The notes: generated from the letters alone by a model not told the origin. A stretch of DNA of 64,000 bases from Aliiruegeria sabulilitoris (GCF_001558155.1 NZ_LOAS01000019.1:1-64000); one strand, 5' to 3'; numbered from the stretch's first letter, positions 7,861 through 17,154 are shown. Numbers and translations: made by a program.

Positions 7861-9108
7861 ATGCGCCGCTATTCCGCCTTTGCCATCGCCCGAGAGGCTC
7901 TTCGCTATCACACCGGCTGGGAGCGCGCGTGGCGTTCGCCGGAGCCCAAGAAGCGCTACAGGGTGATCGTGATCGGTGCCGGTGGGCACGGGCTGGCGAC
8001 GGCTTATTACCTGGGCAAGAATTACGGCATCCGCGATATCGCGGTACTGGAGAAGGGCTGGCTGGGCGGCGGCAATACGGGGCGCAACACGACGATCATC
8101 CGCTCCAACTACCTGCAGGACCCGTCCGCTGCGATCTACGAGAAATCACGCAGCCTTTACGAGACCTTCAGCCAAGACCTGAACTACAACGCCATGTTCT
8201 CCCCGCGCGGCGTGATGATGCTCGCTCAGACACATCACGAGATCCGCGGGTATCAGCGCACCGCGCATGCCAATGTGCTGCAAGGTGTACAGACAGAGTT
8301 CATCTCGCCGGAACGGGTGAAGGAGATCGTGCCGATCATCAACATCGAAGGCCCGCGCTACCCGGTGCTCGGTGCGCTTTGGCAGCCGCGCGCGGGTTCG
8401 GCGCGGCACGATGCCATCGCCTGGGGTTATGCGCGGGCCTGTTCGGCCATGGGCATGGACATCATCCAGAAATGCGAAGTGACCGGCGTGCGCTCCGAAG
8501 GTGGCACGGTCACGGGCGTGAGCACCTCCAAGGGCGAGATCGATTGCGACAAGCTTGCCATCGTCGTCGCCGGCCATTCGGGACAGCTCGCTGGTATGGC
8601 GGGTTTCCGACTACCCATCGAATCGGTGGCGCTGCAGGCGCTGGTCTCCGAGCCGATCAAGCCCTGCATGGATTGTGTCGTCATGGCCAACACGGTGCAT
8701 GGCTACATGAGCCAGTCCGACAAGGGCGAGATGGTGATCGGTGGCGGCGCGGACGGCTACAACAACTACACGCAACGCGGCAGCTTCCACCATATCGAGG
8801 AGACGGTGCGGGCCCTGGTCGAGACCTTCCCGATGATCTCGCGGCTAAAGATGATGCGGATGTGGGGCGGCATCGTCGACATGACGGGCGACCGCTCACC
8901 TATCATCTCGAAAACGCCGCTGGGCAACACTTTCATCAATTGCGGCTGGGGCACCGGCGGATTCAAGTCGATCCCGGGTTCCGGCTGGGCGATGGCGGAG
9001 CTGGTGGCCAAGGGCGAGCCGGGACCGCTTGCCGCCGAATTCGGGCTGGACCGTTTCAAGGAAGGGCGTTTCATCGACGAGAGCGTGGCGGCGGGGGTGG
9101 CGCATTGA
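7861..9108 (+). CDS. soxB: Sarcosine oxidase subunit beta
   Basis: The 415-residue beta subunit of heterotetrameric sarcosine oxidase, which oxidises the N-methyl group of sarcosine. The Rossmann dinucleotide site (VIVIGAGGHGLATAYYL, about 35-51) binds FAD. His183 in ARHDAIAW corresponds to the histidine that carries covalent FMN in characterised enzymes. The C-terminus has the usual GWGTGGFKSIPGSG flavin-binding stretch. The start at 7861 has GAGGA about 6 nt before it; an in-frame ATG 12 nt earlier is possible. It is the first gene of soxB-(two extra genes)-soxD-soxA-soxG. The stop overlaps the next ATG as TGATG. Confidence 0.95.
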   Translation: MRRYSAFAIAREALRYHTGWERAWRSPEPKKRYRVIVIGAGGHGLATAYYLGKNYGIRDIAVLEKGWLGGGNTGRNTTIIRSNYLQDPSAAIYEKSRSLYETFSQDLNYNAMFSPRGVMMLAQTHHEIRGYQRTAHANVLQGVQTEFISPERVKEIVPIINIEGPRYPVLGALWQPRAGSARHDAIAWGYARACSAMGMDIIQKCEVTGVRSEGGTVTGVSTSKGEIDCDKLAIVVAGHSGQLAGMAGFRLPIESVALQALVSEPIKPCMDCVVMANTVHGYMSQSDKGEMVIGGGADGYNNYTQRGSFHHIEETVRALVETFPMISRLKMMRMWGGIVDMTGDRSPIISKTPLGNTFINCGWGTGGFKSIPGSGWAMAELVAKGEPGPLAAEFGLDRFKEGRFIDESVAAGVAH

Positions 9109-9398
9109 TGGGAAAGTACCTCCCAGATGTTGTTTTTTCCTTCTTGTTCGGTGTCAGTGTCGCACTGTTCTTGCAAGGATCATTCGAGCACTTCCAGCGT
9201 GTTGGAGCGTTGATTGTGGGATATGCGATTCTATACTTTCATTACAGCCCGTATGCTCAGAAAGACGATGCGTGGAATAGCTTTGGCAGGATCCCGAAGA
9301 CGTGGGAGCCGGTCATCCTTTTCTGGGGAACAATTCAAGCGGCATACGGGGATGTCCTCGTGAAGAAGTTTTGCGCTTTGGGGATCTTGTCATGCTGA
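9108..9398 (+). CDS. Small predicted membrane protein inside the sox operon
   Basis: 96 residues, MGKYLPDVVFSFLFGVSVAL onward. There is one clear hydrophobic helix (about 8-24), a second around ALIVGYAILYF, and possibly a third near the end (VILFWGTIQAAYG). The ATG overlaps the soxB stop, so translation is coupled. Its codon choice is visibly more AT-rich than soxB or soxD (many TTT, GAT, ATT). It is not a component of known sarcosine oxidases, and no family is recognised. It looks like an inserted or orphan gene; whether it is conserved next to soxB elsewhere is unknown to me. Confidence 0.6.
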   Translation: MGKYLPDVVFSFLFGVSVALFLQGSFEHFQRVGALIVGYAILYFHYSPYAQKDDAWNSFGRIPKTWEPVILFWGTIQAAYGDVLVKKFCALGILSC

Positions 9399-9455
9399 TT
9401 GTCCTTTACCGCTATTGCGCAGTTTTTCGCGCTCCATTCAAACTGGGGAAGTCAG

Positions 9456-9785
9456 ATGGCCTTCTCTGAAAAACGGGCCGAAATCATGCGCGAGGACCTC
9501 GGCTTTCAGCCGGGGCTTTCGGAAAAGCGGATGTTCGGTGGCATCGCCTTCATGCTGAACGGCAACATGGCCTGCGGTGTCATTGGCAATGGTGCCATGT
9601 TCCGCGTTGGCAAGGACCGCGAGGCAGCGGCGCTGGAGCTTGGCGCCGAACCGCTTTCGTTTACGGGACAGAAGATGGGCGGGATGGTCGAGTTGGACGA
9701 AGGCGCCTTTCTTGACGACGACCTCCGCCGCTCCCTTGTGGAGATGTCCCTTTTCAATGCTGCCAGCCTGCCGCCGAAAGGATGA
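9456..9785 (+). CDS. TfoX N-terminal domain protein
   Basis: 109 residues consisting almost entirely of a TfoX_N domain: MAFSEKRAEIMREDLG, then KRMFGGIAFMLNGNMACGVIG, MFRVGKD and KMGGMVELDEGAF. This fold also occurs in competence regulators, but the stand-alone domain has no defined function. GGGGAAG lies just before the ATG at 9456. The gene sits between soxB and soxD on the same strand and stops 4 nt before soxD, so it is co-transcribed with sarcosine oxidase. That position is odd, because soxB and soxD are normally adjacent. Confidence 0.85.
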   Translation: MAFSEKRAEIMREDLGFQPGLSEKRMFGGIAFMLNGNMACGVIGNGAMFRVGKDREAAALELGAEPLSFTGQKMGGMVELDEGAFLDDDLRRSLVEMSLFNAASLPPKG

Positions 9786-9789
9786 TGAC

Positions 9790-10113
9790 ATGCTGATCCT
9801 CCAATGCCCCTATTGCGGCATAAAATGTGATGAAACCGAACTTGCCCCCGGCGGAGAGGCGCATCTGAAACGTTATGGCCCCGGCTCCACGGATGAAGAG
9901 TTCGAGGCCTATCTCTTCGAGCGCAAGAACCCGCTGGGCGTGCATTTCGAGCGCTGGCGCCATGCCAATGGCTGCGGCAAGTGGTTCCTCGCCGCCCGCT
10001 CCACCACCACGCTTGAGGTTTTCGGTACCTACAAGGCGCAGACAACCGAGCCGCCCGCCGAGATCGTTGCCGCGATCAAGGCCAAACTGCCTGACTGGGA
10101 GGGCCGTCAATGA
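9790..10113 (+). CDS. soxD: Sarcosine oxidase subunit delta
   Basis: The 107-residue zinc-binding delta subunit of the tetrameric sarcosine oxidase. Zinc ligands are visible as CPYCG at the N-terminus, HFERWRHANGCGKWF in the middle and the conserved R-x-T-T-x-E-V-x-x-x-Y region. The stop overlaps the soxA start as ATGA (10110-10113), typical of sox operons. No defect is seen. Confidence 0.95.
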   Translation: MLILQCPYCGIKCDETELAPGGEAHLKRYGPGSTDEEFEAYLFERKNPLGVHFERWRHANGCGKWFLAARSTTTLEVFGTYKAQTTEPPAEIVAAIKAKLPDWEGRQ

Positions 10114-13100
10114 GCATGCGTCTGGAACAGGGCGGCCGTCTGATCGACCGCGAGAAGACGCTGGGTTTCGTCTTCGACAGCAACCGGCTTTCGGGCTTTG
10201 CCGGCGATACGCTCGCCTCGGCGCTGCTGGGCGCGGGCAAGATGCTGGTCAACCGCTCCTACAAGTATCACCGCCCGCGCGGCATCGTGGCCAGCGGGCC
10301 GGAGGAGCCCAACGCGCTGGTGGGTCTGGGGCAGGGCGCGCGGTTCGAGCCGGACCAGCGGGCGACAACGACCGAGCTTTTCGACGGGCTGACGGCGATG
10401 CCGCAGAACGCCTGGCCATCGCTCGGCTTCGACGCGATGGCGGTGAATGGGTGGCTGTCGAAATTCATGCCGGCGGGGTTCTATTACAAGACCTTCATCT
10501 GGCCGCGCCCCTTCTGGAAACATGTCTACGAGCCGTTCATCCGAGAAGCTGCGGCCTCGGGCCGCCCGCCGCAGGAGCCCGATGCCGACAAATACGAGCA
10601 TTTCTATGCCTTCGTGGACGTTCTGATCGTCGGTGGTGGCATCGCGGGTCTGCAAGCCGCGCTGACGGCGGGAAAATCCGGCGCGCGTGTGCTGCTCATG
10701 GAACAGACGGCCCATTGGGGCGGCCGCGCGCCGGTTGATGGCGCCGAGATCGAGGGCAAGCCCGCCGACAGCTGGATCGCCGAGACGCTGGCTGCGCTGG
10801 AGGCAATGGAGAATGTCACCCTGCGGACCCGTACCATGGGCGCGGGTGTCTTCGATCATGGCTATGCACTGGGATATGAGCGCGTGGCCGATCACACGCC
10901 CGGCGACGGCCGTGTCCGCCACCGGCTCTGGCGCATCCGCGCCAAGCAGATTCTCACCGCTACTGGCGCTATCGAGCGCCCGCTCAGCTTCGCCGGAAAC
11001 GACGTTCCGGGGGTGATGCTCGCCTCGGCGGTGCGCGATTACGTGGTCAATTACGGCGTCGCGCCGGGCAGGAAAGTGGTCGTCGTCACCAATAACGACG
11101 ATGCCTATCGTACCGCTCTGGCACTCATCGATGCCGGGCTGGAAGTGCCGGTTGTCGTCGATGCCCGCGAGCGCAGTGACGGCCCGCTCGCCCGCGAGGC
11201 GATGCGCCGGGGCGTCGCGGTGGAATGCGGCGCGGCGATCATGAAGGTGAAGGGCAAGAAGCGGGTGGAAGGCGTCATGCTTTGCCGGGGCAATGGCACG
11301 GGCGGCGCGGGCGCGACGGTCGAATGCGATGCCGTGGCCATGTCCGGCGGCTGGTCGCCGGTGGTGCACCTCTGGTCCCATTGCGGCGGCAAGCTCCTCT
11401 GGTCGGAAGAGAACGCGCATTTCTACCCCAATTTCTCCCGTGCGCCGACGGGCGCGCAAGGCGAAGCCTTTGTCCGCACGGCGGGCATTGCGTCCGGCGC
11501 GATGGGTACCGGCTCCGTGCTGAAGGATGCGGCCGCCGCGGCGGCGGATGCCTGTGGCGCGGCGGGTTTCGCTATTCAGGCCGAGGCGGCGCAGGCCGTG
11601 GATGCAGAGGAGCGGCCGATGAAGCCGGTCTGGGTCATGCCGGAACAGGCGCTGCCGGAACTCAGGTCCAAGATGTTCCTCGATTTCCAGAACGACGTGA
11701 AGGTGGCCGATATCCAGCTTGCCGCGCAGGAAGGCTATGAGAGCGTCGAGCTGACCAAGCGCTACACCACGCTCGGCATGGCGAACGATCAGGGCAAGCT
11801 TTCCAATATCAACGGCCTGGCGATCCTTGCCAATAGCCTTGGCGCGAAGATCCCGCAAGTCGGCACCACGACCTTTCGCCCGCCCTACCAGCCGATCTCC
11901 TTCGGCTCCATCGCGGGCGAGGCGCGCGGGGCAACCTTCCAGCCGCTGCGGCGCACGCCGATGCATGACTGGCACGAACGCAACGGCGCCTATTGGGAGC
12001 CGGTCGGCCATTGGCGGCGGCCCTATTGCTATCCGAAACCGGGCGAGGACCATGATGCGGCGGTGGCACGCGAAGTGCTGGCCACGCGCAATTCGCTGGG
12101 GCTGCTGGACGCCTCGACGCTGGGCAAACTCGTTGTGAAGGGGCCGGACGCGGGCCGCTTCCTCGACATGCTCTACACCAACAAGATGTCGACGCTGAAA
12201 CCGGGCAAGTGCCGCTACGGGCTGATGTGCAACGAAAACGGCTTCCTCTCCGATGACGGTGTCGTGGCGCGGATCGACGAGGATACCTTCCTCTGCCACA
12301 CCACCTCGGGCGGTGCGGATCGCATCCATGGCTGGATGGAAGACTGGCTGCAGACGGAATGGTGGGACTGGAAGGTATATGTCGCCAACGTGACCGAGCA
12401 ATGGGGACAGATCGCCGTGGTCGGCCCAAATGCCCGCAAGCTTTTGGAGAAGCTCGGCGGCATGGACGTGTCGAAAGAGGCGCTGCCTTTCATGGGTTGG
12501 GCCGAGGGCGAATTGGACGGGATCAAGGCGCGCATCTTCCGCATCTCCTTTTCGGGCGAACTCAGCTACGAGATTGCCGTTCCGGCGGGCGAGGCGATGA
12601 CGCTCTGGGGCAAGCTGCTTGCTGCCGGTCGGGAATGGTCCATCACGCCCTATGGCACCGAAGCGCTGCATATCATGCGGGCCGAGAAGGGCTTCATCAT
12701 GATCGGCGACGAGACGGACGGGACGGTGATCCCGCAGGATCTCGGGCTCGGCTGGGCGATCTCCAAGAAGAAGGACGATTACCTCGGCAAGAGGGCGCAG
12801 GAACGCTCCCACATGGTCAGCCCGGATCGCTGGAAGCTCGTCGGACTGGAGACGCTGGACGGCTCCGTGCTGCCAGATGGCGCCTATGCGGTGGGCGAGG
12901 GCGTCAATGGCAACGGCCAGCGCAACACGATTGGCCGGGTGACCTCCACTTACCGCTCGCCGACTTTGGGCAAGGGGATCGCCATGGGACTTGTCCATCA
13001 CGGGCCGGACCGCATGGGCGAGGTGATCAAGTTCGTGGCCACCGATGAGAGCGTGATCGAGGCGAAGATCGTGAGCCCGGTCTTCTATGATCCGGACGGG

Positions 13101-13118
13101 GAGAAGCAGGATGTCTGA
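10110..13118 (+). CDS. soxA: Sarcosine oxidase subunit alpha
   Basis: The 1002-residue alpha subunit. Residues 1-100 form the 2Fe-2S-like domain typical of the family. A NAD-binding dinucleotide fold starts at about 170 (VLIVGGGIAGLQAALTAGKS). A second stretch (ILTATGAIERPLSFAGNDVPGV) is the shared oxidoreductase motif. From about 620 to the end is a GcvT-like folate-binding domain (ASTLGKLVVKGPDAGRFLDM, SFSGELSYEIAVPAG, LHIMRAEKGFIMIGDETDGT). It binds NAD and tetrahydrofolate, so the methyl carbon can leave as methylene-tetrahydrofolate or formaldehyde. It overlaps soxD by 4 bp and soxG by 8 bp. Confidence 0.96.
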   Translation: MSMRLEQGGRLIDREKTLGFVFDSNRLSGFAGDTLASALLGAGKMLVNRSYKYHRPRGIVASGPEEPNALVGLGQGARFEPDQRATTTELFDGLTAMPQNAWPSLGFDAMAVNGWLSKFMPAGFYYKTFIWPRPFWKHVYEPFIREAAASGRPPQEPDADKYEHFYAFVDVLIVGGGIAGLQAALTAGKSGARVLLMEQTAHWGGRAPVDGAEIEGKPADSWIAETLAALEAMENVTLRTRTMGAGVFDHGYALGYERVADHTPGDGRVRHRLWRIRAKQILTATGAIERPLSFAGNDVPGVMLASAVRDYVVNYGVAPGRKVVVVTNNDDAYRTALALIDAGLEVPVVVDARERSDGPLAREAMRRGVAVECGAAIMKVKGKKRVEGVMLCRGNGTGGAGATVECDAVAMSGGWSPVVHLWSHCGGKLLWSEENAHFYPNFSRAPTGAQGEAFVRTAGIASGAMGTGSVLKDAAAAAADACGAAGFAIQAEAAQAVDAEERPMKPVWVMPEQALPELRSKMFLDFQNDVKVADIQLAAQEGYESVELTKRYTTLGMANDQGKLSNINGLAILANSLGAKIPQVGTTTFRPPYQPISFGSIAGEARGATFQPLRRTPMHDWHERNGAYWEPVGHWRRPYCYPKPGEDHDAAVAREVLATRNSLGLLDASTLGKLVVKGPDAGRFLDMLYTNKMSTLKPGKCRYGLMCNENGFLSDDGVVARIDEDTFLCHTTSGGADRIHGWMEDWLQTEWWDWKVYVANVTEQWGQIAVVGPNARKLLEKLGGMDVSKEALPFMGWAEGELDGIKARIFRISFSGELSYEIAVPAGEAMTLWGKLLAAGREWSITPYGTEALHIMRAEKGFIMIGDETDGTVIPQDLGLGWAISKKKDDYLGKRAQERSHMVSPDRWKLVGLETLDGSVLPDGAYAVGEGVNGNGQRNTIGRVTSTYRSPTLGKGIAMGLVHHGPDRMGEVIKFVATDESVIEAKIVSPVFYDPDGEKQDV

Positions 13119-13686
13119 TGCCGTAACCGCCCTGAACGGGGCCAGTTCAGTTGGGCCGGTGGCCCAGGTCGAGGAACGCGGGCTGCAGGGCATGGTGACC
13201 CTGCGCGCGGACCTGTCCGACCCGGCGCTTGCCGGTGCGGTGGAGGCTGCGACGGGCTGCGCGCTGCCCGAATCTCGGCAGATCCTCACCAACGGAGATC
13301 GGGCGGTGGCCTGGATGTCGCCGGATGAGCTGCTGCTGCTGGTGCCCTATGCGGACACCGCCGCGGTTGTCGCCGCGTTGGAGGCGGCGCTTTCGGGCGT
13401 GCACCATCTTGCCGTCGATGTGTCGGATGCGCGGGCGAGCTTTTCCATCAGCGGGCCCGGTGCGCGCGAGGTTCTCGCCCGGCTTTGCCCGGCGGACCTC
13501 TCTCCCGCCGGTTTCGGTCCCGGCGAAATCCGTCGCACCTGGCTGGCACAGGTGCCGGCGGCGTTCTGGACGGACGAGGCGGGGCGCTTCACCCTGGTCT
13601 GTTTCCGCTCCGTTGCCCGCTACGCTTTCGACGCCCTCGCGGGGGCGGCGCGTGGCGACAAGGTGGGTTTCTTCTCCCAAGGGTGA
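13111..13686 (+). CDS. soxG: Sarcosine oxidase subunit gamma
   Basis: The 191-residue gamma subunit, the last member of the sox operon. Family features are the N-terminal LRADLSDPALAGAVEAATG, the WMSPDELLLLVP motif, DVSDARASFSISGPGAREVLAR and the C-terminal CFRSVARYAFDAL. The start at 13111 overlaps the soxA stop, indicating translational coupling. A GC-rich hairpin follows 5 nt after the stop. Confidence 0.94.
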   Translation: MSDAVTALNGASSVGPVAQVEERGLQGMVTLRADLSDPALAGAVEAATGCALPESRQILTNGDRAVAWMSPDELLLLVPYADTAAVVAALEAALSGVHHLAVDVSDARASFSISGPGAREVLARLCPADLSPAGFGPGEIRRTWLAQVPAAFWTDEAGRFTLVCFRSVARYAFDALAGAARGDKVGFFSQG

Positions 13687-13691
13687 ACGCA

Positions 13692-13712
13692 GGGCCGGAG
13701 ACAGTCCGGCCC
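13692..13712 (+). terminator. Hairpin after soxG
   Basis: GGGCCGGA pairs with TCCGGCCC across a 5-nt loop, directly after the soxG stop. There is no T-run, so it may be a transcript-end stabiliser or a Rho-assisted terminator rather than a classical intrinsic one. Confidence 0.5.
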
Positions 13713-13822
13713 AATTGGGCGCGTTCCCGCAACAATCCCACAAGCTGTCACAGAATGACCGTATTTCCGGGGGAAAGTGATCTCCAGGGCCGCATTCCGC
13801 GGCAAATTCGGGAGTTCGTAAC

Positions 13823-15013
13823 GTGACCGAGGACAATCGGGAGACCGGTGGGACGGGACGAGTGGATCAGGCAGCGCGGCCAACGGTACCGCCGGGCTGC
13901 CTTGTCGATGGTACGTATATTCGCCTCATGCACCATTCGGGCGAAAGTGAGCCGGTTCTCGTCGTGTTTGGAGATGAGGTCACCGGCCCGCGCGGGCAGG
14001 TGGCGCGCCCGCTTGGGCTCAAAGTGCAAGAAGATACGGACCTCTACGAGGTGATCCCCAAGGGACGGCACTGGTATCCGGTCACCGAGACCGGGCCGAT
14101 GTCGGAATCGCTGGCGCGCGCCAAGGATGGCAAGCGGGCCGTGGCCCTGGGGGCTTCCATGGGCGGCTATGGCGCGCTGCGTTACGGCGCGCGGGCGGGC
14201 TGCGGAACGGTACTGGCCTTCTCGCCTCAGGCGCGGCTGGAGCCGGGCATGACCACCGTCGGCGCCCGTCACGCGCGAAATTACCGTGAGGAATTGCATT
14301 CGGACATGGATGTGGAGCCCGCGCACCTGCCCGAGCGCGCCTATGTGGTGATCGACCCGGCCGATGCGCATGACCTGTTGCATGCCGAATTGCTCCGCCA
14401 CGAAGCCGGGGTGGAGGTGATCGCGCTTGCCCATATGGGCCATCGCTGCGAGCGCGCGCTATCCTCCCCCGAGGTTGTCGACAGGGCGCTGGAAGCGGCC
14501 ACGGCGGGCAACCGTGAGGGGCTGGCACGCGCTCTGCGGCGTGGCCGGCGCAATGTGCCGGGCTACCTGGCGCGTCTGTCGCTGGCCTGTTCTGAGCGCG
14601 GGCATCCGCAATGGGGGGCCGATATCGCGCGCCTTCCGGAGCGGGAGGGCAAGCCGCTCTCGCTCGATCTGCGGTTGGCGCTAGCAGTGGCGCGGGCCGG
14701 CATGGGCCAGCCTTTCGAAGCGCTTGAACAGATCGAGTCGCTGATCGTCTCCGCGCCGCGCAATGCCGGCTACTGGCGGGCGCTGGCCGAGCAATACGAG
14801 GCGATGGGCGAGGAAGAGGCCGCCTCCGACGTTATGCAACTCGCGCTGGAAGAAACGGAAAATTTCCTTTTCTGCTGGAAACTGATCCGCAATCGGATGG
14901 ATACGGGCGCCAAAGAGGAGGCGCTTCTGCTGGCCGAGATGGCATTGGAACACTGGCCTGAACGGGCCGCGCAGGTAGAAAAGATAAAAGAGCGCATCGC
15001 CTCGGCCGCTTGA
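13823..15013 (+). CDS. Putative alpha/beta hydrolase with C-terminal TPR-like helices
   Basis: 396 residues from a GTG at 13823; later starts (GTG 13862, ATG 13929) are possible. Residues about 35-200 look like a serine hydrolase. VLVVFGDEVT opens the first strand, LGASMGGYGALRYG is the nucleophile elbow (G-x-S-x-G-G) and VIDPADAHD with HMGHRC supply plausible Asp and His. Residues 220-396 are paired helices with TPR character (LALAVARAGMGQPFEALEQI, YWRALAEQYEAMGEEEAASD). There is no signal peptide. It is followed after 50 bp by a GSCFA-domain gene that also ends in TPR-like repeats, so the two probably act together, perhaps in acylation or deacylation of glycans. Substrate is unknown. Confidence 0.7.
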   Translation: MTEDNRETGGTGRVDQAARPTVPPGCLVDGTYIRLMHHSGESEPVLVVFGDEVTGPRGQVARPLGLKVQEDTDLYEVIPKGRHWYPVTETGPMSESLARAKDGKRAVALGASMGGYGALRYGARAGCGTVLAFSPQARLEPGMTTVGARHARNYREELHSDMDVEPAHLPERAYVVIDPADAHDLLHAELLRHEAGVEVIALAHMGHRCERALSSPEVVDRALEAATAGNREGLARALRRGRRNVPGYLARLSLACSERGHPQWGADIARLPEREGKPLSLDLRLALAVARAGMGQPFEALEQIESLIVSAPRNAGYWRALAEQYEAMGEEEAASDVMQLALEETENFLFCWKLIRNRMDTGAKEEALLLAEMALEHWPERAAQVEKIKERIASAA

Positions 15014-15063
15014 TGGACCCGCAACGGAGCGGGCAGGGGCATCGCGCAGTGAGGAAAAGCAGA

Positions 15064-16425
15064 ATGTCTGGGAGCAACCTGGAGGCAAGGCCTGCGCTGG
15101 AGGCCTACAAAACCGCCGCGCGCAACGATCTGAGGCGCTACCCCTCGCCGGAAAAGGACGGCGAGCGGCTCTACCCGTTGGCCAGCCCAAGTGTGCGGCC
15201 CGGCTTCTCCATGAGCCGCAGCGATACCGTCTTCACCATCGGCTCCTGTTTTGCACGCAACGTCGAGTCCGCCCTGGCCAGTAACGGCCTCGTCGTCCTC
15301 AGCCGGGAGTTCGAGCTTGGCCATATTGGCGAAGGGCTTGGGTTTGCGGGGAATTTCTTCAACAAATACTCCATCCACTCCATCATCAACGAGTTTCGCT
15401 GGGCGATGGATCGTTCCACCTTTCCCGGCCGCGACCTGCTCTATTCCGCGAAGGAGGGCAGCGAGAGCTACCTCGATCTGCAACTCGGATCCTCAAGGCT
15501 CGATTACCCCGTCACCGAGATCCTCGAATTCCGTCACCGTTTTCTTGATGTGATGGCACAGGCCGCGGAGGCGGATGTGTTGGTGGTCACGCTGGGCTAT
15601 GTCGAGGTCTGGTTCGACCGCAAGCTCGACATCTATTTGAACGTCGCGCCCCCGCCCGTGTTGGCCAAGCGGGAGCCGGAGCGTTTCGAGTTCCGTGTTT
15701 TGAGCTACGAGGATGTGCTCGCCGGCCTGCGCGAGATGCGGGAATTGCTGCTCAAATACCGTCGCAAACCGCTGCGGATGCTGCTCACGGTCTCTCCGGT
15801 GCCGCTTTTGTCGACTTTCCGCGACATGGATGTGCTTGTCGCCAATTCCTATTCCAAATCGGTGCAGCGCGCCGCCATCGACGCCTTCGTGGCCGAGACA
15901 GAGGGGGTGGATTACTTCCCCTCCTATGAATTCGTCACGTTGAGTGATCCGCGCGTGGCCTGGTCGCGTGGGGACTACCGGCACGTCTCCGCCGATCTCG
16001 TGGCGCGTATCATGGCAACCGTCCTGCAGCGTTACGTCGAGGGTGAGAGTGGACTGGCCAGCCCGGAAGCTGTTGGCGCGCAATCTCTGGAAGCTTCCGT
16101 GCGCATGGTAATGAAGCTCGGCGAGTTTTCCGAAGCGGTGGCCTTGATGGAGCGCAATGCCAAGCTGGTTGCGGGAAATGGTGGCCTGGAACTGCAATTC
16201 GGAACGGCGCTGTTAGAAACCGGGCGCTTTGAGGAGGCCTTCGACGCATTGGCGCGGGCCGGAGAGCTTTTGCCGAACAATCCCGATCCGCTGGAAGCCC
16301 AGATCCAGTGTTGCCGCAAGCTCGGACGCGGCCCGCAGGCCGAGATTCTGTTGGCCGAACACTCCGGGCGTTTCCCCGGACGATCCGAGTTCCGGGAGGA
16401 GCAGGGCTGGAAGGGCGTGCTCTGA
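15064..16425 (+). CDS. GSCFA-domain protein with C-terminal TPR-like repeat
   Basis: 453 residues. The GSCFA signature is plain at about 60-68 (TIGSCFARN), followed by the conserved NFFNKYS, VTLGYVEVWFD and LLTVSPVPL segments. The GSCFA fold is related to SGNH esterases, with the Ser of GSC as candidate nucleophile and an HVSADLV-type His near residue 310. After about 340 a TPR-like tail begins (EASVRMVMKLGEFSEAVALM; FGTALLETGRFEEAFDALAR). GAGGAAAAG precedes the ATG at 15064. It is transcribed with the preceding hydrolase/TPR gene. GSCFA proteins often accompany polysaccharide loci, though no glycosyltransferase is present here. Confidence 0.82.
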   Translation: MSGSNLEARPALEAYKTAARNDLRRYPSPEKDGERLYPLASPSVRPGFSMSRSDTVFTIGSCFARNVESALASNGLVVLSREFELGHIGEGLGFAGNFFNKYSIHSIINEFRWAMDRSTFPGRDLLYSAKEGSESYLDLQLGSSRLDYPVTEILEFRHRFLDVMAQAAEADVLVVTLGYVEVWFDRKLDIYLNVAPPPVLAKREPERFEFRVLSYEDVLAGLREMRELLLKYRRKPLRMLLTVSPVPLLSTFRDMDVLVANSYSKSVQRAAIDAFVAETEGVDYFPSYEFVTLSDPRVAWSRGDYRHVSADLVARIMATVLQRYVEGESGLASPEAVGAQSLEASVRMVMKLGEFSEAVALMERNAKLVAGNGGLELQFGTALLETGRFEEAFDALARAGELLPNNPDPLEAQIQCCRKLGRGPQAEILLAEHSGRFPGRSEFREEQGWKGVL

Positions 16426-16554
16426 CGGTAATTTGATTGTTTCCGTAGGATTTAGGGCCGAAGCTGCAAGCTTCTCGCGACGGATGGCTTGACGCGGGGC
16501 CGGGTGAGTATCAGAAACTTGCGAGGAAATGTTGCACCGGAAGGAACTCGCAAA

Positions 16555-17154
16555 ATGTCATTTGATCTCCCCAACCTGCCCTATGCTCACGACGCCCTCG
16601 CCGATCTCGGCATGAGCAAGGAGACGCTTGAGTATCACCACGACCTGCACCACAAGGCCTATGTCGACAATGGCAACAAGCTGATCGCGGGAACCGAATG
16701 GGAAAACCGCAGCCTCGAAGACATAGTCAAGGGCACCTATGATGCCGGCGCAGTCGCGCAGAACGGCATCTTCAACAATGCGTCCCAGCATTGGAACCAC
16801 ATGCAGTTCTGGGAGATGATGGGTCCGGGCGGCAATGCCATGCCCGGCGAGCTTGAAAAAGCGATCGTCGAGAGCTTCGGTTCCGTGGACGAGTTCAAGT
16901 CCCAGTTCGCCGCCGCCGGCGCGGGCCAGTTCGGCTCTGGCTGGTGCTGGCTGGTCAAGGATACCGACGGTTCCTTGAAGGTTACCAAGACCGAGAACGG
17001 CGTGAACCCGCTTTGCTTCGGCCAGACGGCGCTACTGGGCTGCGATGTGTGGGAACATTCCTACTATATCGACTTCCGCAACAAGCGCCCGGCCTACCTG
17101 TCCAACTTCCTCGACAAACTGGTGAACTGGGAAAACGTCGCCTCGCGCATGTAA
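16555..17154 (+). CDS. sodB: Superoxide dismutase, Fe type
   Basis: A 199-residue cytoplasmic enzyme dismutating superoxide. Metal ligands are seen in order: His in LEYHHDLHHKAYVDN, His in NNASQHWNHMQFW, and Asp/His in CDVWEHSYYIDF. Length and the AGAGQFGSGWCWLV stretch fit the Fe/Mn family; the Fe-type call rests on overall resemblance to alphaproteobacterial SodB. AAGGAA precedes the ATG at 16555. It is monocistronic, with a strong terminator 22 bp after the stop. Confidence 0.95.
   Translation: MSFDLPNLPYAHDALADLGMSKETLEYHHDLHHKAYVDNGNKLIAGTEWENRSLEDIVKGTYDAGAVAQNGIFNNASQHWNHMQFWEMMGPGGNAMPGELEKAIVESFGSVDEFKSQFAAAGAGQFGSGWCWLVKDTDGSLKVTKTENGVNPLCFGQTALLGCDVWEHSYYIDFRNKRPAYLSNFLDKLVNWENVASRM

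Noticed and set aside
10107-13292. A 1061-codon open frame antisense to soxA
   Set aside because: It mirrors a fully conserved soxA and has the His/Arg/Ala-rich composition of GC-rich antisense frames.
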